Assembly: GCF_904846175.1 (NCBI RefSeq)
Contig: NZ_CAJGZM010000006.1
Location: 62,001 to 126,000 of the forward strand
Origin: Psychrobacter immobilis
Lineage (GTDB): Bacteria; Pseudomonadota; Gammaproteobacteria; Pseudomonadales; Moraxellaceae
DNA: 64,000 nucleotides
Direction: 5' to 3'
Part shown: one piece after another, positions 49,155-59,200 of the stretch
How the letters are laid out: each line of letters opens with the position of its first letter
Numbering within the stretch: position 1 is the first letter of the stretch
Made by a program: the position numbers and the translations under genes
The notes under the pieces: generated by a model
Databases searched by the model: none
Told to the model about the DNA's origin: nothing
What the model saw: the letters and a program-made list of their open reading frames with translations, nothing else

Positions 49155-51707
49155 TCAAACAACGGCGCGGCGAGCGTGTAAGATGCCGTGCTGCTGTTCA
49201 AGCTTAGCAAGGAGCTTAGATAAATGTGCAAGCCCTGAAACTTCAATATGAAACTTTAAAAAAGCGATGTTATCATCATTACTCAGCGTTTCAACTTGGC
49301 GAATATTGACGTTTTCTTTATCGATAATCTGGGTCAAATCACGCAGTAACCCACGTCTATCATACGCTTCTATATGAATATCTACCGGTTGATAACGCCC
49401 AGCTTTAACTGTCCAAGCAGCGTCAATTTCACGTGCTGGGTCATTTTCAATCAAGCGCAAGTATTCGGGGCAACCACGATTGTGTACGCTGACACCACGC
49501 GACAAAGTAATGTAGCCGGCGATGGGTTCGCCGTGGACAGGATGGCAGCAGCCTGCTAGGTTAATCTCGATATTATCCAAGCCATCGATATGGATTTTAT
49601 AAGCATCAAGTTTTCCTGCGTCTTTTGCATTAATAGTAGGGGTAAAATCTTCTTCAGGTTTTTCAGGCTCTAGATGCAATTGACGAGAAATATGACTGGT
49701 AAGCTGATTGAGACCAATGTCGCCGGTCACCAAACCGACCACGATATCATCGGTATTATTAACGTTAAAATGCTGCGTATAGTCGTTTAAATCGATACTG
49801 TTTGGATGCACCGATAAACGCTCAAGCTCTTTACTGAGCATTTGGCGACCTATCTCAATATTTTTATCGCGGTCCTGCTTGTTAAACCATTGGCGCAGTT
49901 TTGAGCGCGCGCGGTTGGTATGAATATAACCGAGCGAGGCGACCAACCAATCGCGGTTAGGTTCGCGCGATGCTTTGGTGATAATTTCAACTTGTTCACC
50001 TGTCTTTAACTGATAAGTTAGCGGCACATAACGCTGGTTGACACACGCCGCTTGCGCACGATTACCGACTTGCGTATGCACATAATAGGCAAAATCCAGT
50101 ACCGTCGCGCCTTTAGGCAGTTCAGTAATATCGCCGTCACGACTAAAAATATAAATACGCTCAAGCTCATCAAAATCAACCAGTTGCTCTTCTTCGTCAA
50201 ATTCGATTTCTTCTAACTCTTCGCCTGTTAATAATGTTGAGCGCGGTTGATTGCGCGTCTCATTATTGATAGAAAGCAGTTGCCGTAGTGAGCTGATTCT
50301 TTGGTTAAGGTAATTATCCTTTTTATTCTTCAAACCTTCTTTATAATTGACGTGCGCGCACATGCCAAGCTCGGCTTCAAAGTGCATTTCTTGGGTACGT
50401 ATCTGAACTTCAAGCGATTTATTCTCAGCAATAACGGCGGTATGTAGCGAGCGATAACCGTTAGATTTAGGATTGGTAATATAGTCGTCGAATTGCTCAG
50501 GAATGTAGCGCCATAAACCGTGTACCAAGCCTAAAACGTGATAGCAGTCTGAAGGACTATTGACCAATACGCGCAGCGCGCGAATATCATAAAGCTGATC
50601 AAAGGATAAACCTTTGAGCTTCATTTTCCGGTAAATAGAATAGATGTGCTTCACGCGTCCTGAAACCTCGCCCTCAATACCAGCTTCGGCTAAGGCTGCA
50701 TTAAGCTTATCTTGTACGCGCTGAATATAGGACTCACGTTCGCTACGCTTTTCTGATAGCAATTTGGCAATTTCTTTATAACGCTCAGGCGCAAGATAGC
50801 GAAACGCTAAGTCTTCAAGCTCCCATTTTAATTGGGCAATACCCAGCCTATGAGCCAATGGTGCATAAATAGTCATGACCTCGCGCGCGACTCGATGTTG
50901 CCGCTCTTCACTAGAAAAGGTCAGTTCACGCATGGCAAAGGTACGCTCAGCCAATTTAATCAGCACGACGCGGACATCATTGGTAACGGAGATGAGCATG
51001 CTATAAATGTTGGATAGCTGGTCACGTTGATTATTGACAAAGTGGTCTTCTAAGCGCTTATTGCTTTCGATAATCTCCGACAGCTTACCCATCGCCAATG
51101 TATCTTTGACTAAGGTTGAGATATCCGCACCGAATTTTTTTTCAATTTCCGCTAAGCTAATAATCGATTTACGGGCGCTACGATAAAGCATCGCTGCGAC
51201 GAGCGCATCTTCATCTTGATACAGATAGGTTAGGATATCGGTCATCGCAATACCGGTGACATAAGCGCCTGAGCGTTCAGATTCACTGGTATTCATGTGA
51301 CTGCGGATAAACTCGCAAGCGGCGGCAAGATTGGGTACAGATTCTTGACCGATACGCTTGGCGACATTATCAAGCCAAGTAGGCACGTCGATATTTATTT
51401 GGTCTAAATCAATCTCTTCTAGCTCTTTTGCTGAAAGCGCATGCGTATCATCAAGCAGTTGATTGTCTAAATACTCATCTTTGAGGTTGGGGTCATGACT
51501 GTGATAAGCATACTGAGCAGAGCGATCAAAGGTAGTGTGTAGCTTATGGGTAGACAGCTGGTATTTGATATCGTGTGGAATTTGGGCATAGCTATTGGCA
51601 GACTGATGAGAACGCTGACTTGCGACCAGTTGTGCTGCCAATGTTGCGCTATCGGCTTGCGTGGTTTGTCCATCTACCAGCGGTAATCCTTCACGAATTT
51701 TTACCAT
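49155..51707 (-). CDS. relA: GTP pyrophosphokinase RelA, (p)ppGpp synthetase I
   Basis: Makes (p)ppGpp on starved ribosomes. Domain order: N-terminal extension, pseudo-hydrolase domain (about 125-270), synthetase domain with GRVKHIYSIYRKMK and ITNPKSNGYRSLHTAV, TGS domain (IYIFSRDGDITELPKGATVLDFA region), zinc-finger-like region with GCCHPVHGEPIAGY, and C-terminal ACT. The catalytic HD pair of bifunctional Rel/SpoT enzymes is replaced (LYRS at 174-177), marking RelA. At 850 residues it is about 100 longer than E. coli RelA, in an N-terminal polar extension. GAGGAG supports the start. Confidence 0.94.
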   Translation of the reverse strand: MVKIREGLPLVDGQTTQADSATLAAQLVASQRSHQSANSYAQIPHDIKYQLSTHKLHTTFDRSAQYAYHSHDPNLKDEYLDNQLLDDTHALSAKELEEIDLDQINIDVPTWLDNVAKRIGQESVPNLAAACEFIRSHMNTSESERSGAYVTGIAMTDILTYLYQDEDALVAAMLYRSARKSIISLAEIEKKFGADISTLVKDTLAMGKLSEIIESNKRLEDHFVNNQRDQLSNIYSMLISVTNDVRVVLIKLAERTFAMRELTFSSEERQHRVAREVMTIYAPLAHRLGIAQLKWELEDLAFRYLAPERYKEIAKLLSEKRSERESYIQRVQDKLNAALAEAGIEGEVSGRVKHIYSIYRKMKLKGLSFDQLYDIRALRVLVNSPSDCYHVLGLVHGLWRYIPEQFDDYITNPKSNGYRSLHTAVIAENKSLEVQIRTQEMHFEAELGMCAHVNYKEGLKNKKDNYLNQRISSLRQLLSINNETRNQPRSTLLTGEELEEIEFDEEEQLVDFDELERIYIFSRDGDITELPKGATVLDFAYYVHTQVGNRAQAACVNQRYVPLTYQLKTGEQVEIITKASREPNRDWLVASLGYIHTNRARSKLRQWFNKQDRDKNIEIGRQMLSKELERLSVHPNSIDLNDYTQHFNVNNTDDIVVGLVTGDIGLNQLTSHISRQLHLEPEKPEEDFTPTINAKDAGKLDAYKIHIDGLDNIEINLAGCCHPVHGEPIAGYITLSRGVSVHNRGCPEYLRLIENDPAREIDAAWTVKAGRYQPVDIHIEAYDRRGLLRDLTQIIDKENVNIRQVETLSNDDNIAFLKFHIEVSGLAHLSKLLAKLEQQHGILHARRAVV

Positions 51708-51750
51708 AGCCCACTCCTCTTAGCTATTCAGAATTGATTAAAAGCATAGT

Positions 51751-51782
51751 TACTTAGAAAGATATATACTTAGAAAAATATA
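51751..51782 (-). repeat. Tandem 16-bp repeat upstream of relA
   Basis: TACTTAGAAAGATATA (51751-51766) followed by TACTTAGAAAAATATA (51767-51782), 15 of 16 identical. On the relA strand the unit contains TTTTCTAAGTA, the same core as in the rnc-era spacer repeat. It ends about 45 bp upstream of the relA start codon. Confidence 0.83.
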
Positions 51783-51820
51783 AGTTTTCGATAAGTAAGC
51801 AGTTAGCTATAAATCAATTC

Positions 51821-51849
51821 AGCCGCTAAAAAATCCTTTTTTAGCAGCT
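51821..51849 (-). other. Strong hairpin upstream of relA
   Basis: GCTAAAAAA (51825-51833) pairs with TTTTTTAGC (51837-51845) over a 3-nt loop, extended by AGC/GCT after one mismatch. It is 115 bp upstream of relA. Without a following T-run it is not a classical terminator; it could be an RNA leader structure or a protein-binding dyad. Confidence 0.5.
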
Positions 51850-52150
51850 ATAAAATGATAGAGATAAATAATATATAAAGCGATGAGTAAGGGTACTCAT
51901 CATATCTTGATTAAGAAAGCTTCAGTATACTGGTTATTATTATCTCATTTTAAAATGACAAATCAAGCAAGGCTCTGTAATGACCGTGTAGGTTTAGATA
52001 ACATAACGCCTTATTAACCTTATCGCTTAATCCGTTTTTGCATAAAGCAATGCGGTTAAAAATGAGCGTTATGATTCTTGCAAACGTTATGCTAAAAAAT
52101 GTCATATTCAAAAAAACCATGCGTTAATATTGGTATTATTAAAACTAATA

Positions 52151-53692
52151 TTAAGCTGGGATTTTCTCAAAACGCGCGATTGACTCGACGTGACCTGTAT
52201 GACAGAACATATCCATCACGCCCGCATGGGTTAAGCGATAACCTTGCTCTAACAAGGCTTTGGTATCACGCGCAAGGGTAGCAGGGTTACAGGATACATA
52301 AACAATGCGTTCGGCATTGAACTTCGGCAGATACTGCATAATTTCCCATGCGCCTGAACGCGGTGGGTCAATCAATAACGCATCAAAGCCTTGATTCGCC
52401 CAAGGTTTATCGGTGCAATCTTGGGTTAAATCTTGGCTATAAAACTCAGTATTATTAATGCCATTGCGGCGTGCGTTATCGGCAGCACGGGCAGTCATGG
52501 CTTCACTGCCTTCAACGCCAACCACCGAGCCAGTTTCACCGACTAAACGTGCTAGTGGTAAGCTGAAGTTGCCCAAACCACTGAATAAATCTAGCACGCG
52601 CTCGCCTGCTTTTAAGTCTAGTAAGTCGCAAGCAAGTTTGGTCATTTGACGATTGACCGATAAATTGACCTGAGTAAAGTCAGTTGGGATAAATTCAAAC
52701 GTCAAATCATACTCTGGCAATTGATAATATAAGCGCCCAAACTGCTCACTCATGTCATCATGCTCAGTCAAGGCAATACGCTGAATGCTATCGGCGCCTT
52801 TTGACTGTAAATATAACTGCCAATTGCGTGCCGCAAAGAACGTTTTTAATTTCTCAATATCCGCATCTGATAATGGCGCTAAATTACGCACAATAAGGGC
52901 AACGGGCTGATTGCCATCAGGCAGCTCTGGCATCGCTTCACCTATAGCTAGTTCAAGCTGAGCAATCTTGTCACGACTCTCTAGCGTGCTGATAAGTGCT
53001 TTTAAATTTTCAATCTCAAAGCCAATACGTGGGTCTAGGATGTGACACTCATTTAACTCCGCTAAAAAGTTACTTGAGCGCTCACGGAAACCAACCAAGG
53101 CGGTTTCTTTTTTGGCGACATAACGGACGCCGAGTCGTGCTTTAGTTCGGTAACCTAAGCGATCGCCGACTACTGGCGCGAGCCAATGATCTGGTTCGAC
53201 ATTGGCTTGATGGATAAGCATTTCAGCAAGCACAGATTGCTTAAAGTTGATTTGACCTTCTGGCTGCCAATGTTGCAGATTACAGCCACCACAGACGCCA
53301 AAATGCGGGCAGGGCGGTACCGCACGCTCAGGGTTTGGATTGGCGGTAATACTTACGGCATCACCTTCTTCAAAGCTGGTACGGCTATTGGTAATTTTGA
53401 CTAAGGCGCTTTCGCCCGGTAGCGCAAAGCTGACAAAAATCTTTTTGCCATGCTTATCTTCGATGTGACCATCTACTTCACCAAAACCATTGCCATATAC
53501 TGCAACGCCGCGACCATCATGTGACAGGCCATCGATGTTAAAAGGTAAAGGCTCGGCATCCTTTAAACGGCGACGGGTTTTTGATGATGGCTTAGATTTT
53601 TTTTTGCTTGGCGGGATAGTAATAGTTTGAGTCTCGTTAGGCTGTTGGTTGGCGTTTAAATTGGTAGAATCTTTTGAGTCGGTGGGCTGCAT
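52151..53692 (-). CDS. rlmD: 23S rRNA (uracil-C5)-methyltransferase RlmD
   Basis: SAM-dependent enzyme that methylates U1939 of 23S rRNA in E. coli. After a basic, polar N-terminal segment of about 45 residues ([13 protein letters not shown]) comes a TRAM domain (about 47-105), an iron-sulfur cluster motif [15 protein letters not shown] (about 127-141), a long linker, and the methyltransferase with [24 protein letters not shown] and the catalytic cysteine in [12 protein letters not shown]. 513 aa, longer than E. coli (433). It lies next to relA and cysM as in pseudomonads. Confidence 0.93.
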   Translation of the reverse strand: MQPTDSKDSTNLNANQQPNETQTITIPPSKKKSKPSSKTRRRLKDAEPLPFNIDGLSHDGRGVAVYGNGFGEVDGHIEDKHGKKIFVSFALPGESALVKITNSRTSFEEGDAVSITANPNPERAVPPCPHFGVCGGCNLQHWQPEGQINFKQSVLAEMLIHQANVEPDHWLAPVVGDRLGYRTKARLGVRYVAKKETALVGFRERSSNFLAELNECHILDPRIGFEIENLKALISTLESRDKIAQLELAIGEAMPELPDGNQPVALIVRNLAPLSDADIEKLKTFFAARNWQLYLQSKGADSIQRIALTEHDDMSEQFGRLYYQLPEYDLTFEFIPTDFTQVNLSVNRQMTKLACDLLDLKAGERVLDLFSGLGNFSLPLARLVGETGSVVGVEGSEAMTARAADNARRNGINNTEFYSQDLTQDCTDKPWANQGFDALLIDPPRSGAWEIMQYLPKFNAERIVYVSCNPATLARDTKALLEQGYRLTHAGVMDMFCHTGHVESIARFEKIPA

Positions 53693-53850
53693 AAACCTGC
53701 CTTAATAATAAATAGTAAGTAATAAATGATAAATAACGATAAATGAGGGTGAGACGTTAGTTGTTAAAACGTTATCTTTATAAAAAATTTTCATAAAGAC
53801 GCTTTTATGAATAAGCTTTTATAAAGACAGCCGTTAGATGAAAATGTCTG

Positions 53851-54675
53851 CTATGGTGCAGGCGCAGATGACCAATCGGCAATAAATTCATGATGGCGTG
53901 GACTGCCATCTGCTTGGGTATATTGTGCCAAATAATCACGGCTTTGCTGCTGCCACGCATCAAAATCTGGCGAGGACAATTGCCCTGTTAATCGCAACCA
54001 GCGCAAATATATCAGCCAGGTATTCATCACATCAGATTCGCAATATATTGACAGCGTTTGCCAATTCCCATTGCTGACCAGCTCGCCAACCATACTGCCA
54101 TCGACATTGGTTTTACCGGGCAAGCCGTAAAGACTAGCGACGACATCCATGGCTTCGCGGCGACTGGCACCGTATTGGCTAAACCTGTCCATCAAATCAA
54201 GATGGCGACTGTGGAAACGATTGACGTAATTATCAAAGCGCATGTTTTTGATACGCTCGCCTTCTTCAAATAACCACGGCGCGGATAAGTCATACTGCAT
54301 CGCGCGATAAATAAGCACGGGAATATCAAAGCCTGAGCCGTTCCAGCTAATCAGCTGTGGCAGCTTTTCAATATCACTAAAGGCGCGAAAAAATTTGCTC
54401 AGTATTTCTTTTTCGCTAAACTTATCGGCAGTCAGAGAAAATAAAGAAAATTTGCCATCTTTAATATAGAGCGCAGAAATACAGACAATACGCTGCAATG
54501 GCAAACGCATAAAGTCATGTCCCGCTTCTTGGAGTCGCAGCGCTGTCAATGCGTTTAAGGCATCGGCATCGTTTAGCTCAGCCAATTGTGGATAAATGCG
54601 GCGGGCAGCATCGGTATCGGCAACCGTCTCAATATCAAAGACCAATAGAGGTTTGGACGAAAGGGCGTTTGACAT
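53851..54675 (-). CDS. Predicted PolB-like 3'-5' exonuclease
   Basis: A 274-residue DnaQ-like (DEDD) exonuclease of the stand-alone PolB-like family. Exo I is LLVFDIETVAD (D14, E16 region), Exo II WNGSGFDIPVLIYRA near 110-124, and Exo III Y-x-ESDVMNTWLIYLRW near 212-227. It probably trims DNA or RNA 3' ends; the physiological substrate is not established. It sits between cysM and rlmD on the same strand, with 122 bp to cysM. Confidence 0.85.
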   Translation of the reverse strand: MSNALSSKPLLVFDIETVADTDAARRIYPQLAELNDADALNALTALRLQEAGHDFMRLPLQRIVCISALYIKDGKFSLFSLTADKFSEKEILSKFFRAFSDIEKLPQLISWNGSGFDIPVLIYRAMQYDLSAPWLFEEGERIKNMRFDNYVNRFHSRHLDLMDRFSQYGASRREAMDVVASLYGLPGKTNVDGSMVGELVSNGNWQTLSIYCESDVMNTWLIYLRWLRLTGQLSSPDFDAWQQQSRDYLAQYTQADGSPRHHEFIADWSSAPAP

Positions 54676-54797
54676 AAATAATCTTACCTAGCTATTGGCT
54701 TTGAATGATGATTGGTAAACTTATAATTGATTAACTTAAGATTTATGAGCTTATGCTACTGCGTTGAGCGTATTTCTTACTTTCTACTGCTTACTTT

Positions 54798-55754
54798 TTA
54801 TTGCGCACTGTCTAGACTGTCATCAACATTATATAAGCCTGTCGATAAATAACGATCACCGCGATCACAAACGATAAAGGCAATGACTGCACCTGGATTC
54901 TCTTTTGCGACTTCGGTGGCTGCCCATGCTGCTGCGCCTGATGACACACCAGCAAAAATACCTTCAGTTTTCGCCAGTTTTCGCATATAAACCTCAGCAA
55001 CACGTTGATCAACATCCATGATTTCATCAACTAAGTCTGCTTCAAAAATACCCGGCATATAAGCAGCCGGCCAACGGCGAATACCAGCAATAGACGCTTC
55101 TTCGTCAGGTTGCAAACCGATGATTTTGACCTCAGGGTTTTGCTCTTTAAGGTATTGCGCGACGCCTGTAATAGTACCTGTGGTGCCCATCGAGCTGATA
55201 AAGTGGGTAAGTTTACCTTCTGTTTGCGCCCAAAGCTCAGGACCAGTAGTCAAATAATGCGCTTGTTTATTATCAGGGTTATTAAACTGATCGAGCACAA
55301 TACCTTTACCGTCCGTTTGCATTTGCAGTGCCATATCACGCGCGGCTTCTATACCTTCGTCCACTTCGATAAGCGTGGCGCCATAAGCTGCCATCGCATC
55401 TTTACGCTCTTGGGTCGAATTGGTTGGCATAAATAAAGTGATTGGATAACCGCGCATCGCCGCCACCATGGCCAAAGCAATGCCCGTATTGCCGCTGGTC
55501 GCTTCAATCAACATATCGCCCGGTTTAATATCACCGCGCAGCTCAGCCTGATAAATCATATTAAAGGCAGGACGGTCTTTTACCGAACCGGCAGGATTAT
55601 TACCTTCAAGCTTGGCGAGTAATACCGCGCTATTGGCAATCTGCTCTTGCTCAGGCAGGCGGTTTAACTTGACCAAGGGCGTCTTACCCACGCAATCGGC
55701 AAGGTCAGTGATTTGCGTAATAAAATTGGCGTTTGACTGGGCCGTAGCGGACAT
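54798..55754 (-). CDS. cysM: Cysteine synthase B
   Basis: PLP enzyme making cysteine from O-acetylserine and sulfide or thiosulfate. The PLP lysine is K59 in NPAGSVKDRPA. EATSGNTGIALAM is the substrate loop, and the phosphate-binding SSMGTTGTITG follows. The R/W-rich segment GIRRWPAAYMPG is characteristic of CysM rather than CysK. 318 aa. Divergent from gacS/barA across a 482-bp spacer. A 17-bp tandem repeat lies 30-80 bp upstream of the start codon. Confidence 0.93.
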   Translation of the reverse strand: MSATAQSNANFITQITDLADCVGKTPLVKLNRLPEQEQIANSAVLLAKLEGNNPAGSVKDRPAFNMIYQAELRGDIKPGDMLIEATSGNTGIALAMVAAMRGYPITLFMPTNSTQERKDAMAAYGATLIEVDEGIEAARDMALQMQTDGKGIVLDQFNNPDNKQAHYLTTGPELWAQTEGKLTHFISSMGTTGTITGVAQYLKEQNPEVKIIGLQPDEEASIAGIRRWPAAYMPGIFEADLVDEIMDVDQRVAEVYMRKLAKTEGIFAGVSSGAAAWAATEVAKENPGAVIAFIVCDRGDRYLSTGLYNVDDSLDSAQ

Positions 55755-55783
55755 AAGGTATCCTTATTAATGATTAAGTTTTT

Positions 55784-55834
55784 AATTGGCACTATTTATA
55801 AATTGGTACTGTTTATTAATTGACGCTGTTTAAA
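55784..55834 (-). repeat. Tandem 17-bp repeat (three copies) upstream of cysM
   Basis: AATTGGCACTATTTATA (55784-55800), AATTGGTACTGTTTATT (55801-55817) and AATTGACGCTGTTTAAA (55818-55834) follow head to tail. Copies 1 and 2 share 14 of 17 bases, copies 2 and 3 share 12. The array lies 30-80 bp upstream of the cysM ATG, i.e. over its likely promoter. Confidence 0.82.
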
Positions 55835-56236
55835 TGATAGGTACTAAGACATTATCAATAATAGGTCAGTACTTTATAACTGTTGAATGTTTATCGTGGT
55901 CAATAAAAATTTGCGTCATTATATCATTTTGTTTTCGGCTGCGCTTAATGCATAAATTTTTATTGAGGATAGGCAGTTTGTTTATACTTATAAAAAAATA
56001 TTAAGAGATGACTGCTTAGCAATAGCCTTGGAACAATGAACGTGCATTAGTAAGGGAAGCAGTAAAAGTTTGCTAATGAATGGTTAACCGCCTTCATTAG
56101 AATCCTGCTAAGATAATCTCAAGCTATCGTTAATAGATTGCCTTTAGTGATTAGTAAGTAATGAGCATCTAACCGCAACAATAATACTTATCACCAATAG
56201 TATTTATCGCCAATATTAGTGGAGAGTAAACCCAGC
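55835..56236. other. Spacer between cysM and gacS
   Basis: No gene. It holds an 8-bp perfect inverted repeat CTAATGAA/TTCATTAG (56073-56080 and 56093-56100) and the 16-bp tandem repeat at 56185-56216 just before gacS. Promoters of both divergent genes must lie here or in the neighbouring repeat, but no near-consensus pair was identified. Confidence 0.5.
56185..56216 (+). repeat. Tandem 16-bp repeat just upstream of gacS
   Basis: TACTTATCACCAATAG (56185-56200) and TATTTATCGCCAATAT (56201-56216) are 13 of 16 identical. They end 20 bp before the ATG at 56237 and abut the ribosome binding site GGAGAG at 56221. Confidence 0.7.
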
Positions 56237-59200
56237 ATGGCTTATAAAAAACGTTTTGATACTAGTAGTGCTTATGGTCAGCTGATTATATTGGTGTTTT
56301 TGCCGATTTGTTTATTGGCAGCGGTCGGTGGCATGTTGGTGTTTTATGAAACCATGCGTGCTAGCAATTCAGAGCAAGAAGCGTTAGCAGAGGCGGTGCT
56401 GATTCGTTATACGCCAACGATTGCGGAGCTGGTTCCTGAGCTATTAGTAGAGAAAGAGAAGCAGCAAGCAGAAAAAGGCGATGGTAAAAGCAAGACAAAT
56501 ACGAAGTCGCAAGCGGCGATAGAAACCCTGGAAAGTATTCAAGATAGGTTAGGGCGCATGCAGTCTGAGCAGCATGTCCAGCGTATTGCCATTATTAATC
56601 AGGATAATGAAGTGCTAGCAAGCGTCGGTTATGGTATCGATGAAACTTGGCCACTGATAGAATCTTCAGAGCGCTTCTTATCGCAAAAACCAACGCCCAT
56701 TGGCACAGCTTACGGTAGTAGCTTGGGTGAGTTTGATGGGCAGCAATTGTGGTTAATGATCGATATGGATAACGAGCCGCTTTATATCGCTCGTTATCGT
56801 ATTGCCATGGCACTGGCGATTACCGGTTTATTTACGATTTTAATTTTGTTATTAAGCTTAAATATCTATTCAAAACGTTGGATTGCGCCAATTTACGAGC
56901 TGCGCCTGCAATTACAACGTACCCATGTCGACAATCTTTATCAGCCTATTCCAGTGGAATCAAATGGTGAGCTGAATTTATTACAGCAAGATTTGGTCAA
57001 GACCTTACGTCGTCTACATGTAAGCTTCCAAGATTTGAAAGACCATGCTGAGCAAACCGAAGATGATTTGCGCTTGGCATTTGATGAGATGGAAATGCAA
57101 AATATCTCTATCCGTAATGCCCGTGATGCCGCAATCTCAACCAGCCAAGCAAAATCGGCATTTTTGGCCAATATCAGTCATGAATTGCGTACACCATTAA
57201 ACAGTATCGATGGCTTTATTAATTTGCTGGCACGTCACGGTGAGCTTAATCCTGAACAAGACTTGTACGTACAAACTATTCGTAAATCGTCGGCGCATCT
57301 ATTAGCGTTAGTCAACGACGTATTAGATTTTTCCAAGATTGAAGCAGGCAAGCTAGTACTTGATCGTCATGAGTTCGACCTTTATGACACCATCTATGAC
57401 GTGGTCGATATGCTATCGCCGGTTTCTGCAGAAAAAGGTCTACGTATGGCGGTGTTGTTTTATAACGACGTGCCGATGCGCATCAACGGCGATGCCCTGC
57501 GTCTTAAACAAGTACTGACCAATATCGTCGGTAATGCCATTAAATTCACCGATAGTGGAGACGTGGTCGTTCGCGTCAGCTTAGACGATCATCGCGACAA
57601 TTACTTGATGATTAGCGTGCAAGATAGCGGTAAAGGTATCTCGCTGTCTGACCAAAAAATGCTCTTTCAAAGCTTTAGTCAAGGTGATCCATCGATTACG
57701 CGTCAATACGGCGGTACAGGTTTGGGTCTGGTCATCTCCAAGCAATTAACGCGGCTGATGGGCGGCGATATTGGCTTTTATGACAATGTGCAAGAAAATA
57801 TCTCTAATCAGGGAGCAACGTTTTGGTTTCGGATGCCAGCGCATGTCGATGTTTTAGAAGCGGCGACTGGACAAACGATTGAGCTGCCAGTACTCGCACC
57901 GCTTGCCAGCGATACGGATGAATTTAATGTGCTCGTTTGGATTAATCATCTGGCATCGATACAGGTGCTTAAAGCCAGCTTGCAACATTTACCGATTACC
58001 CTAACCCAAGCCAATTCTTTACCGGGCGTTCTTGAGTCGCTCAAAGAGCGCGGCAATTACTGGGATTGGGTCATCGTTGATGACGATACGCAAGACGATA
58101 TGATGGCGCTGCTCAAACAGATTCGCCTGCATTATCAGGGTAAGCTGGCGGTATTTGGCTATCAAGTTGCCGCTGACCAAGCGCTGCTCAATCGTTATCA
58201 TGCCAATATTTTGTATGAGCCATTGGATAAAAGACAGCTCTATGCGATGCTTGATACGCAAAAGCGCAGCGCTCCAAGTGGGATTCAAGAGCCACGTTGG
58301 AAGGGCGTTACTGTCTTAGCCGTCGACGATCATCTGCCAAACTTACTGGTACTTGATGCGCTATTAAGTGAGCTTGGTATCCATGTGATTACTGCCAGTA
58401 GTGGTTTTGATGCGATAGAAATCATCAGTAAACAGCAAACCAAACATATCAAAACTGCTAAAACTGAAAAACAAAGTCTGTCGAAAAAGACCCAAATATC
58501 TAAAGCTGAGGCCCGCGACGATGTCAGTAAATCGGCGGTTGGCTCATTACATCTTGACGATGCTACGACAGATGATAAGAGCAATGCGGCGGACAAAAAT
58601 AGCATCGATTTGATATTTATGGATATTCAAATGCCTCGTATGTCAGGGCATGAAGCAGCGCGCCAAATCCGTAATATCGAAACCCCTGATAATCATATTC
58701 CAATTATTGCCTTGACCGCTCATGGCTTAGCTGATGAGCGCGATAAGTTGATTGCGAGCGGCATCAATGATTATGTGGGTAAACCTATTAGCCAGCCACA
58801 ATTATTGCAAGTGCTACAAAAATGGCTTGGTCGTACCACTTCAGTACTGCCATTGAATGCCCTTGCTAATGATGATTTACACCCTGTAAATTCGCCTAGC
58901 TCGGATTTGCCAAGTTCTAATTTCAATAATGCATTAATGCAAGACTCTTTAACGGCGTATACAGATCTGACAGCGCCGACTTATCCTATAGTGAAAGGTG
59001 ATAAGGGTAATCGAGGTGCTGAAGCGATGAGTCCAGCAAAAATTACCCGCCCTTTATCGCTGAAGAAAATTCGCGATGATTACTTGCGTGACAGTCAGCC
59101 ACGTGAAGATTATAGACGTGAGACACCGCGCGAGACCCAACCACGCTATGAGAATTTGCGCTATCAAGAGCAGGGTCAAGCACCATTGTTTTATCCGCCC

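Larger units (their letters stand above)
51708..52150. other. relA-rlmD spacer with repeat and hairpin
   Basis: No gene is visible. It contains the 16-bp tandem repeat at 51751-51782 and a hairpin at 51821-51849 (both listed separately); the rest is AT-rich without a recognised promoter consensus. Confidence 0.5.

Noticed and set aside
49155..51707. Bifunctional SpoT/Rel
   Set aside because: The hydrolase HD pair is absent (LYRS at that position), and context beside rlmD/cysM matches relA.
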